From NCBI RefSeq assembly GCF_018373095.1, contig NZ_JAHAHT010000044.1:1-12867 (forward strand): 12,867 nucleotides of DNA, given 5' to 3'. The first letter of the stretch is position 1, and each line of letters opens with the position of its first letter. The DNA comes from Haemophilus parahaemolyticus (GTDB lineage Bacteria > Pseudomonadota > Gammaproteobacteria > Enterobacterales > Pasteurellaceae). The translations under genes were made by a program, and so were the position numbers. Shown one piece after another: positions 1 to 6,820 of this stretch. A model generated the notes under the pieces. The model did no database searches and was not told the origin of the DNA. It saw only the letters and a list, made by a program, of their open reading frames with translations.

Positions 1-27
1 ACAACAGTGCGTCGTTGTGTGTGGTGC

Positions 28-55
28 ATTATAGAGAAAAATCAAAACCGTGCAA
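28..55 (-). promoter_or_regulatory. Strong sigma-70 promoter, probably P1 of an rRNA operon
   Basis: Read on the minus strand, a perfect -10 box TATAAT (28-33) lies 16 bp from a -35 box TTGCAC (50-55). Upstream of the -35 is a long A/T-rich stretch (56-85) that resembles an UP element. The sequence after the -10 begins GCACC, close to the GC-rich discriminators of stable RNA promoters. The promoter points left, away from murI, so its transcript leaves the window. In E. coli an rRNA operon follows murI in the same orientation. The boxes are seen directly; the rRNA target is inferred because no 16S sequence is inside the window. Confidence 0.7.
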
Positions 56-85
56 GCACTTTTTGCAAAAAATTTTAAAAAATTT

Positions 86-94
86 ACCGCTTGT
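86..94 (-). repeat. DNA uptake signal, A. pleuropneumoniae type
   Basis: Exact ACAAGCGGT on the minus strand, followed by an A/T-rich stretch as in the extended uptake motif of this Pasteurellaceae branch. It lies in the intergenic region downstream of murI, just upstream of the leftward promoter. Confidence 0.75.
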
Positions 95-149
95 GGAAAC
101 TTTATGCGAAAAGTATGAATAACCATCCATTTTTGCCGTTTTTCTAGCG

Positions 150-944
150 TTAAATCTCAATCACATTTAAGCTTTCAAAGCCCCACTGTTTTAAAATTTT
201 CTTACGTTCGGCAAAATCATCGGTCAATTTTGTGCAGAATGCCTGATTTTTTACCTCCTGTTTGCCATTAAAATTAGATTTTTCGGCAATTAACGACTTC
301 ACTCGTTTCGCAATCGCCTCGCCCGAATCGACAAAAAACTTCACTTTCGGCAAAATCTGCTGCAATTCGGCTTTTAAAAAAGGAAAATGCGTACAGCCCA
401 AAATCACCGTATCCAATTTTGAATGCACTTTCCACTCTTTCACGCAATCAGCCAGAGCATCTACATCTACTTTGCCATTCAATAATTTTTCTTCGGCAAG
501 TTCCACAATTTTTGTTTGCCCAATCTTCTCTACCACACAATCCGAAGCATATTTCTGAATCAAATCCAACACATAAGGACGTTTGATCGTCCCCACCGTC
601 GCCAATAGACCGATCGTTTTCGTCTCAGATATTTTCGCCGCAGGCTTTATCGCAGGCACAGTTCCCACAATTGGGAAAGTAAAATTTGCTCGCAAAGCAG
701 GCAATACCACCGTGCTTGCGGTGTTACACGCTACCACCACCAAATCAAGCGGTTGTTTTTCTGCAATCTTTTGCACAATTTTGACCGCTTGTGTAATCAA
801 TTCCTGCTCCGATTTTTCCGAATAAGGGAATAACGCATTATCAAAGCAATATAAATAATGGGCATTCGGCAAGGCTTTTCGCACTTCATCATAAATCGTC
901 AAACCACCAATGCCAGAATCATATAAGAGAATAGTCGGTTTCAT
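150..944 (-). CDS. murI: Glutamate racemase
   Basis: MurI interconverts L- and D-glutamate in the cytoplasm and so supplies D-glutamate for peptidoglycan. The 264-residue product opens with the conserved DSGIGG segment (residues 9-14). It carries both catalytic cysteines of the cofactor-independent racemases: C73 in VACNTAS and C184 in LGCTHFP, the latter followed by conserved H186. The length is normal for the family, slightly shorter than E. coli MurI, which has an N-terminal extension. The ATG at 944 is preceded only by a weak GAG element, so expression may be modest. No hairpin terminator is visible after the stop; the next element is the leftward stable-RNA-like promoter at 28-55. The arrangement murI followed by rRNA is known from enterobacteria. 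The coding region contains an uptake signal at 784-792. Confidence 0.97.
   Translation of the reverse strand: MKPTILLYDSGIGGLTIYDEVRKALPNAHYLYCFDNALFPYSEKSEQELITQAVKIVQKIAEKQPLDLVVVACNTASTVVLPALRANFTFPIVGTVPAIKPAAKISETKTIGLLATVGTIKRPYVLDLIQKYASDCVVEKIGQTKIVELAEEKLLNGKVDVDALADCVKEWKVHSKLDTVILGCTHFPFLKAELQQILPKVKFFVDSGEAIAKRVKSLIAEKSNFNGKQEVKNQAFCTKLTDDFAERKKILKQWGFESLNVIEI
784..792 (-). repeat. DNA uptake signal, A. pleuropneumoniae type
   Basis: Exact ACAAGCGGT on the minus strand inside murI, followed by CAAAATTG. This fits the extended motif of the Actinobacillus/Mannheimia branch. Confidence 0.8.
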
Positions 945-999
945 ATTTTTTACTCAATAAATTCCCGCAAATGCTACTCTCTTCTCCCTTTTCGTTCAA

Positions 1000-1033
1000 G
1001 AAAAACAAAACCCCAAACATTCGTCTGGGGTTT
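1000..1033 (-). terminator. Rho-independent terminator of asnA
   Basis: An 8-bp stem, AAACCCCA (1008-1015) with TGGGGTTT (1026-1033), encloses a 10-nt loop. On the minus strand it is followed by a T-rich run (complement of 1000-1010). It lies 16 bp beyond the asnA stop and before murI, so it should end the asnA transcript. Confidence 0.85.
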
Positions 1034-1048
1034 CATTTCTCTTATTGA

Positions 1049-2041
1049 TTAAAGGATGTTTTGATATTTCTCTAACATCGCTTGTGGCCATACACTTGAT
1101 TGCACTTCTCCGATATGTTGTTTATGAAGTAAGAACATTGCCAAGCGAGATTGACCAATACCACCACCGATGGTTAAAGGTAATTTACCTGCTAATAATT
1201 CTTTATGCCAATCCATCTCTAAACGATCTTGGTCTCCCGTAATTTCCACTTGTAAGCGTAACGCTTTTTCATCCACGCGAATACCCATTGAAGAAAGTTC
1301 AAAAGCTGTACCTAACTGATCGTTCCATACCAAAATATCGCCATTTAAACCTTTGTAGCCGTTTTCTGATTCTGTTGTCCAGTCATCGTAGTCTGGTGCA
1401 CGACCATCGTGCGGTTTACCATCCGATAATTTACCACCAATACCAATCAAGAATACCGCACCATACTCTTTACAAATAGCATTTTCACGCTCTTTACCCG
1501 ATAAATCTGGGTAACGTTTCACTAAATCTTCGCTGTGAATAAAAGTAATCTGTTTTGGTAAAATGGATGGAATATCAAAACGTGCTTCCACCGCTAATTC
1601 GGTTAAACGAATTGCCTTGTAAATCTCGTTTACCGTTTCTTTTAAGTAATCAAAGTTACGACGACCTGCTGGAATCACTTTCTCCCAGTCCCACTGATCC
1701 ACATAAACTGAGTGAGTTGGATCAAGCGAGTCTTCATCTGGACGAAGCGCTTTCATATGCACAAACAAACCTTCGCCTTCTTGGAAACCAAAACGACCGA
1801 GCGTGTGGCGTTTCCATTTCGCTAATGAATGTACCACCTCAAACGTTGCACCTGGAATACATTTCACATTTACTTGCACCGCTTTTTCGATCCCTGATAA
1901 GTTGTCTTGCATTCCATTGCCTACTTGGCTCAAAATCGGGCCTTGTACCTCAATCACGCCTAATTTATCGATTAAATATTGTGTAAACGTGTTTTTTACA
2001 AAGCTAATTTCGTTTTGTTGCAAAATAAATGATTTTTTCAT
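1049..2041 (-). CDS. asnA: Aspartate-ammonia ligase (asparagine synthetase A)
   Basis: AsnA makes asparagine from aspartate, ammonia and ATP in the cytoplasm, through an aspartyl-adenylate intermediate. Its fold is related to class II aminoacyl-tRNA synthetases. The product has 330 residues, the same length as E. coli AsnA. The residues I recall lining the E. coli active site fall at the same positions here: D46, S72, R100, Q116, D118, D235, S251 and R255. A glycine-rich class II motif 3 region (GGGIGQSRLAM) lies near residue 295. The ATG at 2041 has a good AGGAAA ribosome binding site. The gene is divergent from asnC across about 190 bp, the standard asnA/asnC arrangement in which AsnC controls asnA according to asparagine supply. 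A hairpin terminator follows the gene. Confidence 0.98.
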   Translation of the reverse strand: MKKSFILQQNEISFVKNTFTQYLIDKLGVIEVQGPILSQVGNGMQDNLSGIEKAVQVNVKCIPGATFEVVHSLAKWKRHTLGRFGFQEGEGLFVHMKALRPDEDSLDPTHSVYVDQWDWEKVIPAGRRNFDYLKETVNEIYKAIRLTELAVEARFDIPSILPKQITFIHSEDLVKRYPDLSGKERENAICKEYGAVFLIGIGGKLSDGKPHDGRAPDYDDWTTESENGYKGLNGDILVWNDQLGTAFELSSMGIRVDEKALRLQVEITGDQDRLEMDWHKELLAGKLPLTIGGGIGQSRLAMFLLHKQHIGEVQSSVWPQAMLEKYQNIL

Positions 2042-2231
2042 CTGTTTCCTACCTTTTTCTATAAAATTTTGATGTCGTTTAACGGAATGGCGTTCAATTT
2101 AAAGGAATTCTTAAAAAACTCAATCTTTTTTAGATAAAATTACAATAAATCAAAAATAAGATTAGATAGAATTTAATAATCTATGCTAAATTTTAAATAT
2201 CATTTAACAAATTGTAAATTGTGAGGAAATT
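2042..2231. promoter_or_regulatory. Divergent asnA/asnC control region
   Basis: This A/T-rich region between the two divergent genes should hold both promoters and the AsnC operator. For asnA, a weak minus-strand candidate is TTGAGT, a 16-bp gap, then TAAATT. An imperfect inverted repeat, TTAGATAGA (2162-2170) against TCTATgCTAA (2180-2189), lies about 45 bp upstream of the asnC start and is a candidate operator or hairpin. I do not see a textbook promoter for asnC. The role follows from gene context; the individual sites are weak. Confidence 0.5.
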
Positions 2232-2696
2232 TTGACCGCTTTCAAACAACCCATCGACCAGCTCGATCAACAAATTTTACGTGCCTTAGTGAAAGATGCC
2301 AAAACGCCCTACACCGAAATCGCCAAGCAATCGGGCGTGAGCGCTGCAACTATCCACGTTCGCGTGGAAAAAATGCGACAATCGGGCGTGATCGAAGCGA
2401 CACAACTCAAAATCAACGAACGCAAATTGGGCTACGACGTCTGCTGTTTTATCGGCATCATCCTCAAATCGGCAAAAGATTACGAAAAAGTGATCGCCAA
2501 ACTCAACGACTTCCCCGAAGTGGTTGAAGCCTACTACACCACGGGCAATTACTCCATTTTCATCAAAGTAATGACCCACACCATCGAGGAGCTTCACCAA
2601 GTGCTTGCGGGTAAAATCCAAAGCATTGATGAGATTCAATCGACAGAAACACTTATCTCGATGCAGAATCCGATTTTACGAGGGATTGCACCGTAA
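2232..2696 (+). CDS. asnC: AsnC, Lrp/AsnC-family transcriptional regulator
   Basis: AsnC senses asparagine and controls the divergent asnA gene. The 154-residue product has an N-terminal winged helix-turn-helix (about residues 8-55, including LDQQILRALVKDAKTPYTEI and the recognition helix near SAATIHVRVEKM). A C-terminal ligand-binding RAM domain follows (about 70-145), with the typical G-Y-D-V and VVEAYYTTGNYS segments. The length matches E. coli AsnC. The start appears to be TTG at 2232, with GAGGA at 2223-2227 as ribosome binding site; the upstream GTG at 2221 reads into a stop after three codons, so it cannot be the start. No terminator lies between this gene and hsdM, 46 bp downstream. 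Confidence 0.95.
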   Translation: MTAFKQPIDQLDQQILRALVKDAKTPYTEIAKQSGVSAATIHVRVEKMRQSGVIEATQLKINERKLGYDVCCFIGIILKSAKDYEKVIAKLNDFPEVVEAYYTTGNYSIFIKVMTHTIEELHQVLAGKIQSIDEIQSTETLISMQNPILRGIAP

Positions 2697-2699
2697 AAA

Positions 2700-2711
2700 T
2701 ATAGTACAATT
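2700..2711 (+). promoter_or_regulatory. Candidate -10 region for the hsd operon
   Basis: The short asnC-hsdM gap contains TATAGTACAATT, which offers two overlapping -10-like boxes (TATAGT, TACAAT). The identical 12-mer occurs upstream of mltG on the other strand (12697-12708), which favours a promoter role for both. No good -35 box is seen at the right distance, so this is tentative. Confidence 0.35.
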
Positions 2712-2742
2712 CATCCCATTTTAAAATACAAAGGAAGACCAA

Positions 2743-4284
2743 ATGACCGCAATTCAACAACGTGCCGAACTTCAACGTCGTATTTGGCAAATTGCTAATG
2801 ATGTTCGAGGCTCAGTCGATGGCTGGGATTTCAAACAATATGTGCTTGGCACACTTTTCTATCGTTTTATTAGTGAAAACTTTACCAATTATATTGAAGC
2901 GGATGATGAAAGCGTGAATTACGCTGAATTGCCTGATGAAATCATCACACCTGAAATTAAAATTGACGCCATAAAAACCAAAGGGTATTTTATTTATCCA
3001 AGTCAGCTATTCAAAAACGTAGTGGCGACTGCGAACACCAATCCAAACCTTAATACTGAACTTAAACAAATTTTTAGCGATATTGAAAACTCCGCTACTG
3101 GCTACCCTTCCGAACTAGACATCAAAGGCTTATTTGCTGATTTTGATACCACTAGCAATCGCTTGGGTAATACCGTTGCTGATAAAAACACCCGTCTAGC
3201 TGCGGTATTAAAAGGCGTTGCCGAGTTAGATTTTGGTAACTTTGAAGATAACCACATTGATTTATTCGGCGATGCTTACGAATTTTTAATTTCCAACTAT
3301 GCTGCTAATGCGGGTAAATCAGGTGGCGAGTTCTTTACGCCACAATGCGTTTCCAAACTAATTGCTAGGCTGGCTTTATATGGACAAGACAAGGTCAATA
3401 AAATTTATGACCCAGCGGCAGGTTCGGGGTCTTTATTGTTACAAGCCAAAAAACAATTTGATGAACACATCATTGAAGAAGGATTCTTCGGGCAGGAAAT
3501 TAATCACACCACTTATAACCTTGCCCGTATGAATATGTTTTTGCATAACATCAACTACGACAAGTTTGATATCGCCCTTGGCAACACCTTAATGAATCCG
3601 CAATTTGGTGACGATAAACCCTTCGATGCTATTGTTTCTAATCCACCTTACTCCGTGAAATGGATTGGCTCTGATGATCCAACACTGATTAACGATGAAC
3701 GCTTCGCCCCTGCTGGCGTACTTGCACCAAAATCCAAAGCGGATTTTGCCTTTATTTTACACGCATTAAGCTATCTTTCAGGCAAAGGCCGCGCGGCGAT
3801 TGTCTCCTTCCCCGGCATTTTTTATCGCGGCGGTGCGGAACAAAAAATTCGCCAATATTTGGTGGAAAACAATTTTGTGGAAACCGTGATTGCCCTTGCA
3901 CCTAATCTATTTTACGGCACCAGTATTGCCGTGAATATTTTGGTGCTTTCCAAGCACAAACCCAATACCCAAACTCAATTTATCGATGCCAGCGGTTTAT
4001 TTAAATCCGCCACTAATAACAATATTTTGGAAGAGGAACATATTGAGCAAATTCTCAAACTGTTTGCCGATAAAGAAGATGTGCCGCATTTGGCAAAATT
4101 AGTTCCCATTGAAGAAATCGCCAAAAATGAATACAACCTTGCAGTGAGTTCGTATGTGGAACAAAAAAACACTCGCGAAGTGATTAATATTGATGAACTC
4201 AATGCGGAAATTCGTAAAACTGTAGCCAATATCGACCGCTTGCGTGCCGAGATTGATAAGATTGTGGCGGAGATTGAGGGGTAA
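2743..4284 (+). CDS. hsdM: Type IC restriction-modification methyltransferase subunit HsdM
   Basis: HsdM transfers a methyl group from S-adenosylmethionine to N6 of adenine in the site chosen by HsdS, and is part of both the M2S methylase and the R2M2S restriction complex. The 513 residues include an N-terminal helical HsdM domain (about 10-150), the conserved GEFFTP segment (195-200), the SAM-binding motif DPAAGSG (223-229) and the catalytic NPPY motif (300-303). Length and motif order match EcoR124-type (IC) HsdM. The last 30 or so residues form a charged heptad-like helix (NIDRLRAEIDKIVAEI), likely a coiled coil. The ATG at 2743 follows AAGGAAG. It is the first gene of hsdM-hsdS-prrC-(rhuM remnant)-hsdR, and the hsdS start is 6 bp after its stop. 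Confidence 0.97.
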   Translation: MTAIQQRAELQRRIWQIANDVRGSVDGWDFKQYVLGTLFYRFISENFTNYIEADDESVNYAELPDEIITPEIKIDAIKTKGYFIYPSQLFKNVVATANTNPNLNTELKQIFSDIENSATGYPSELDIKGLFADFDTTSNRLGNTVADKNTRLAAVLKGVAELDFGNFEDNHIDLFGDAYEFLISNYAANAGKSGGEFFTPQCVSKLIARLALYGQDKVNKIYDPAAGSGSLLLQAKKQFDEHIIEEGFFGQEINHTTYNLARMNMFLHNINYDKFDIALGNTLMNPQFGDDKPFDAIVSNPPYSVKWIGSDDPTLINDERFAPAGVLAPKSKADFAFILHALSYLSGKGRAAIVSFPGIFYRGGAEQKIRQYLVENNFVETVIALAPNLFYGTSIAVNILVLSKHKPNTQTQFIDASGLFKSATNNNILEEEHIEQILKLFADKEDVPHLAKLVPIEEIAKNEYNLAVSSYVEQKNTREVINIDELNAEIRKTVANIDRLRAEIDKIVAEIEG

Positions 4285-4290
4285 AACACC

Positions 4291-5397
4291 ATGAAAAACA
4301 ACCGCACTTTTTTAGAAAAATTATTGAATGGGGCTGAGGTTGAGTGGAAGAAACTTTGTGAAGTTTCAGAAATAGAAAAAGGAAAACAGCTTAATAAAGC
4401 ACTTTTAACTGAAACGGGAGAATACCCCGTAATAAATGGAGGAATCAATCCTTCAGGTTATTGGCACGAATATAATAATGAGGCGAATACAATTGTAATT
4501 AGTCAAGGTGGTGCGAGTGCAGGTTATGTCAATTGGATGACAACACCATTTTTTGCTGGTGCGCATGCTTATGTAGTAAAAACTAATGAAACATTAGTTC
4601 AAAAACGTTATGCGTATCATTTTCTTAAAATGAATCAAGTTAAATTTATGCAAAATCAATATGGAGCTGGAATTCCTGCTTTAGCTAAATCAGATTTAGC
4701 AAATTTACTTATCCCCATCCCCCCACTCTCCGTCCAAACCGAAATCGTCCGAATTTTGGACGCATTGACAGCGCTTACCAGCGAGCTTACCAGCGAGCTT
4801 ATACTACGCCAGAAGCAGTATGAATACTATCGAGAAAAATTATTATCTTTTGATAGTTTAGAACAATTAAATTCGGGGGGGGGGAAGAAGAAACTTATTG
4901 ATGTGGCTAAAATCAAAAATGGAAAAGATTGGAAACATCTTGGGGAAGGTAATATTCCAATATATGGTTCAGGTGGGATTATGGGATATGTTGATACATA
5001 TTCATACGATAAACCTACAGTATTAATTCCACGAAAAGGAACTATTACAAACATATTTTACCTTGAAGAACCATTTTGGAACGTTGATACGATTTACTAT
5101 ACAGAAATTGACACAACTCAAATTTTACCAAAATACTTTTATCATTTTATGAAAACGGTAGATTTAACAAAATTGGATACAGGCTCAGGCAGACCGAGCT
5201 TAACACAAGCTATTTTGAATGAAATTCCTATTTTTGTTCCATCAATCGAAGAACAACACCGCATCGTTTCAATCCTCGATAAATTTGAAGCTCTCACCAA
5301 CTCCATTACTGAAGGTTTACCTTTATCGATTGAGCAAAGCCAAAAACGGTATGAATATTACAGAGAATTGTTATTGAATTTCCCAGGCAGAGAATAA
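4291..5397 (+). CDS. hsdS: Type IC specificity subunit HsdS, phase-variable
   Basis: HsdS chooses the DNA site of the restriction-modification complex; each target-recognition domain (TRD) reads one half of a split sequence. The layout of the 368 residues is: TRD1 (about 15-140); a central conserved region with the hinge TALTSELTSEL and QYEYYREKLLSF (about 141-186); TRD2 (about 199-315); and a distal conserved region with EEQHRIVSILDKFEALT and RYEYYRELLLNF. The TSEL units correspond to the TAEL repeats of EcoR124, whose number sets spacer length. A run of ten G (4875-4884) encodes S195-G198, just before TRD2; at ten G the gene is open. Eleven G would stop it after residue 203, and nine G after 244. 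The start ATG follows GAGGGG at the end of hsdM. The central region (4711-4800) is about 56% GC against about 27% on both sides, a mosaic pattern that suggests TRD exchange. The bound sequence cannot be predicted. Confidence 0.95.
   Translation: MKNNRTFLEKLLNGAEVEWKKLCEVSEIEKGKQLNKALLTETGEYPVINGGINPSGYWHEYNNEANTIVISQGGASAGYVNWMTTPFFAGAHAYVVKTNETLVQKRYAYHFLKMNQVKFMQNQYGAGIPALAKSDLANLLIPIPPLSVQTEIVRILDALTALTSELTSELILRQKQYEYYREKLLSFDSLEQLNSGGGKKKLIDVAKIKNGKDWKHLGEGNIPIYGSGGIMGYVDTYSYDKPTVLIPRKGTITNIFYLEEPFWNVDTIYYTEIDTTQILPKYFYHFMKTVDLTKLDTGSGRPSLTQAILNEIPIFVPSIEEQHRIVSILDKFEALTNSITEGLPLSIEQSQKRYEYYRELLLNFPGRE
4301..4309 (-). repeat. DNA uptake signal, H. influenzae type
   Basis: Exact AAGTGCGGT on the minus strand, within the first codons of hsdS. 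It is followed by TTGTTTTT, in line with the extended H. influenzae-type motif. It differs from the ACAAGCGGT copies in the flanking DNA. Confidence 0.7.
4773..4801 (+). repeat. 12-bp tandem repeat encoding TSEL units in hsdS
   Basis: The unit GCTTACCAGCGA occurs twice in perfect tandem, followed by a five-base partial copy. It encodes LTSELTSEL (residues 162-170) in the central hinge. In EcoR124, gain or loss of one such 12-bp unit (TAEL) changes the length of the unspecified spacer in the DNA site by one base. The same effect is inferred here. Confidence 0.9.
4875..4884 (+). repeat. Ten-G homopolymer in hsdS (phase-variation tract)
   Basis: Ten consecutive G lie in the coding frame of hsdS, spanning the last base of the S195 codon and the codons for G196-G198. 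It is the longest homopolymer I found in the window. Slippage by one base in either direction breaks the frame: eleven G ends at a TGA after residue 203, and nine G ends at the TAA at 5024-5026 after residue 244. Confidence 0.95.
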
Positions 5398-5398
5398 T

Positions 5399-6553
5399 AT
5401 GACTAAAAGTTTAGACGAAATTGCAAAACAGTTAAGAGATTCTAATAAAAAGGTTAATCTAATTTACGCCTTTAATGGAAGTGGAAAAACCCGTTTATCA
5501 AAAGTCTTTAAGAATCTTATAGTACCTAAAGAAAATCATGGCAATGAAGAAGAGCTAACACGAAGAAAAGTACTTTATTTCAATGCATTTACCGAAGATT
5601 TATTCTATTGGGATAATGATCTACTTAATGACACCGAACCAAAATTAAAGATTCAACCAAATTCTTTTATTCGTTGGTTGATTAAAGATCAAGGGGATGA
5701 AGGCAAAGTGATTGGAAAATTTCATCATTATTGTGATGAGAAACTTATGCCTAAATTTGATATTGAAAATAATCAAATTACATTCAGTTTTGCACGTGGA
5801 GATGATACGCCTGAAGAAAATATAAAACTATCGAAGGGGGAAGAAAGCAATTTTATTTGGAGTATTTTTCATACATTAATTGAACAAGTTGTTGCAGAAT
5901 TAAATATATCAGAGCCTAGTGAACGCACTACTAATGAATTTGATGAACTTAAATATATTTTTATTGATGACCCTGTAAGTTCATTAGATGAAAATCATCT
6001 TATTCAATTAGCTGTTGATTTAGCGGAATTAGTCAAAGATAGTCCCAATACTATAAAATTTATTATCACTACACACAACCCTTTATTCTATAACGTTTTA
6101 TATAATGAGCTTGGGGCAAAAAGTGGTTATATTCTAAGAAAAGATGAAAATAAAAATGAAAACGAAAGATTTGATCTTGAGGAGAAACAAGGTGGTTCAA
6201 ACAAAAGTTTCTCCTATCATCTTTTTCTACGAAATCTACTTGAAGAAGTTGAATCTAAAGATATTCAAAAATATCATTTCATGTTACTGAGAAATCTATA
6301 TGAAAAAACTGCCAACTTTCTTGGTTATTCAGGATGGTCAAATCTATTACCCAATGATGATGCAAGACAAAGCTATTACACTCGTATAATCAATTTTACT
6401 AGTCACTCTACGTTATCAAATGAGATAATTGCTGAACCAACAGATGCCGAAAAGAAGATTGTTAAATATTTACTTGAACATCTAATTAATAATTACGGTT
6501 TCTATATAGAAGAAAATATTAAAGAGCCACAAATTGATAATACAACAAAGTAA
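5399..6553 (+). CDS. prrC: PrrC-type anticodon nuclease (tRNA-Lys restriction RNase)
   Basis: E. coli PrrC is held inactive by a type IC restriction complex; when phage T4 Stp disables restriction it cuts tRNA-Lys in the anticodon loop. This 384-residue product has an ABC-type NTPase domain: Walker A FNGSGKT (25-31), signature LSKGEES (144-150), Walker B IFIDDP (187-192), D-loop SSLD (194-197) and switch histidine H226. It also has the PrrC-characteristic FNAFTEDLFYWDND segment (61-74). In the C-terminal part, R298, E302 and H336 sit in LLRNLYEK and NFTSHST with the 4- and 34-residue spacings of the catalytic triad R320-E324-H356 of PrrC (4 and 32 there). The gap before Walker A looks shorter than in E. 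coli. Its start overlaps the end of hsdS as TAATATG, so translation is probably coupled. The hsdM-hsdS-prrC-hsdR order is that of the E. coli prr locus. It appears intact. Confidence 0.93.
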   Translation: MTKSLDEIAKQLRDSNKKVNLIYAFNGSGKTRLSKVFKNLIVPKENHGNEEELTRRKVLYFNAFTEDLFYWDNDLLNDTEPKLKIQPNSFIRWLIKDQGDEGKVIGKFHHYCDEKLMPKFDIENNQITFSFARGDDTPEENIKLSKGEESNFIWSIFHTLIEQVVAELNISEPSERTTNEFDELKYIFIDDPVSSLDENHLIQLAVDLAELVKDSPNTIKFIITTHNPLFYNVLYNELGAKSGYILRKDENKNENERFDLEEKQGGSNKSFSYHLFLRNLLEEVESKDIQKYHFMLLRNLYEKTANFLGYSGWSNLLPNDDARQSYYTRIINFTSHSTLSNEIIAEPTDAEKKIVKYLLEHLINNYGFYIEENIKEPQIDNTTK

Positions 6554-6557
6554 AATT

Positions 6558-6793
6558 ATGAACGATTTATCTACAACACCGATGACGGTAAATCTCACGT
6601 TGCTTTATTAGTTGTTGAAAATGAGGCTTGGCTAACCCAAAATCAGCTTGCGGAACTTTTTAACACCTCTATACCAAATATAACCACTCATATAAAAAAT
6701 ATATTAGAAGACAAGGAGTTAGATGAGTATTCAGTTATTAAGGATTACTTAATAACTGCCCAAGATGGTAAACAATATCAAGTAAAACATTAA
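6558..6793 (+). pseudogene. Decayed 5' fragment of a RhuM-family gene
   Basis: The frame from 6557 to the TAA at 6791-6793 reads about 78 codons typical of the RhuM-family N-terminus: FIYNTDDGKSHVAL, WLTQNQLAELFNTSIPNIT, THIKNILEDKELDE and SVIKDYL. It has no start codon. The only ATG in place (6558) is in another frame; after ATGAACGA, one missing base would restore the RhuM frame, so a one-base loss at codon 3 is likely. The product also ends after KQYQVKH, far short of the roughly 300-residue family length. RhuM genes often sit inside type I restriction loci; their function is poorly understood. The fragment happens to be in the same frame as prrC, directly after its TAA stop. Confidence 0.8.
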
Positions 6794-6799
6794 TAAAAC

Positions 6800-6820
6800 G
6801 GTGGGCTAAAGCCACCCTAC
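6800..6820. repeat. REP-like imperfect palindrome
   Basis: GGTGGGCT AA AGCCACC, then CTAC, forms an imperfect hairpin one C short of perfect symmetry. It resembles the dispersed GTAGGGTGGGC/GCCCACC palindromes that I recall from several bacterial genomes. It lies right at the point where the rhuM fragment ends, ahead of hsdR. No T-run follows, so it is not an obvious terminator. Confidence 0.45.

Noticed and set aside
1555..1986. Open frame of 143 codons on the plus strand
   Set aside because: It is antisense to asnA, shows no recognisable family features and has no ribosome binding site; it is a shadow of the AsnA codons.
3975..4448. Open frame of 157 codons on the minus strand across the hsdM/hsdS junction
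   Set aside because: It is antisense to two well-supported genes, is rich in serine and phenylalanine as antisense frames of this composition are, and resembles no family I know.
4885..4910. Possible restart of the second HsdS half at a TGATG after a G11 frameshift
   Set aside because: The ATG in TGATG is in the frame that closes at 5024-5026, not the TRD2 frame, so it cannot restore the C-terminal half.
5399..6553. Generic SMC/RecF-like repair ATPase as an identity for the gene after hsdS
   Set aside because: The FNAFTEDLFYWDND segment, the R-E-H triad and the position between hsdS and hsdR are specific to PrrC.
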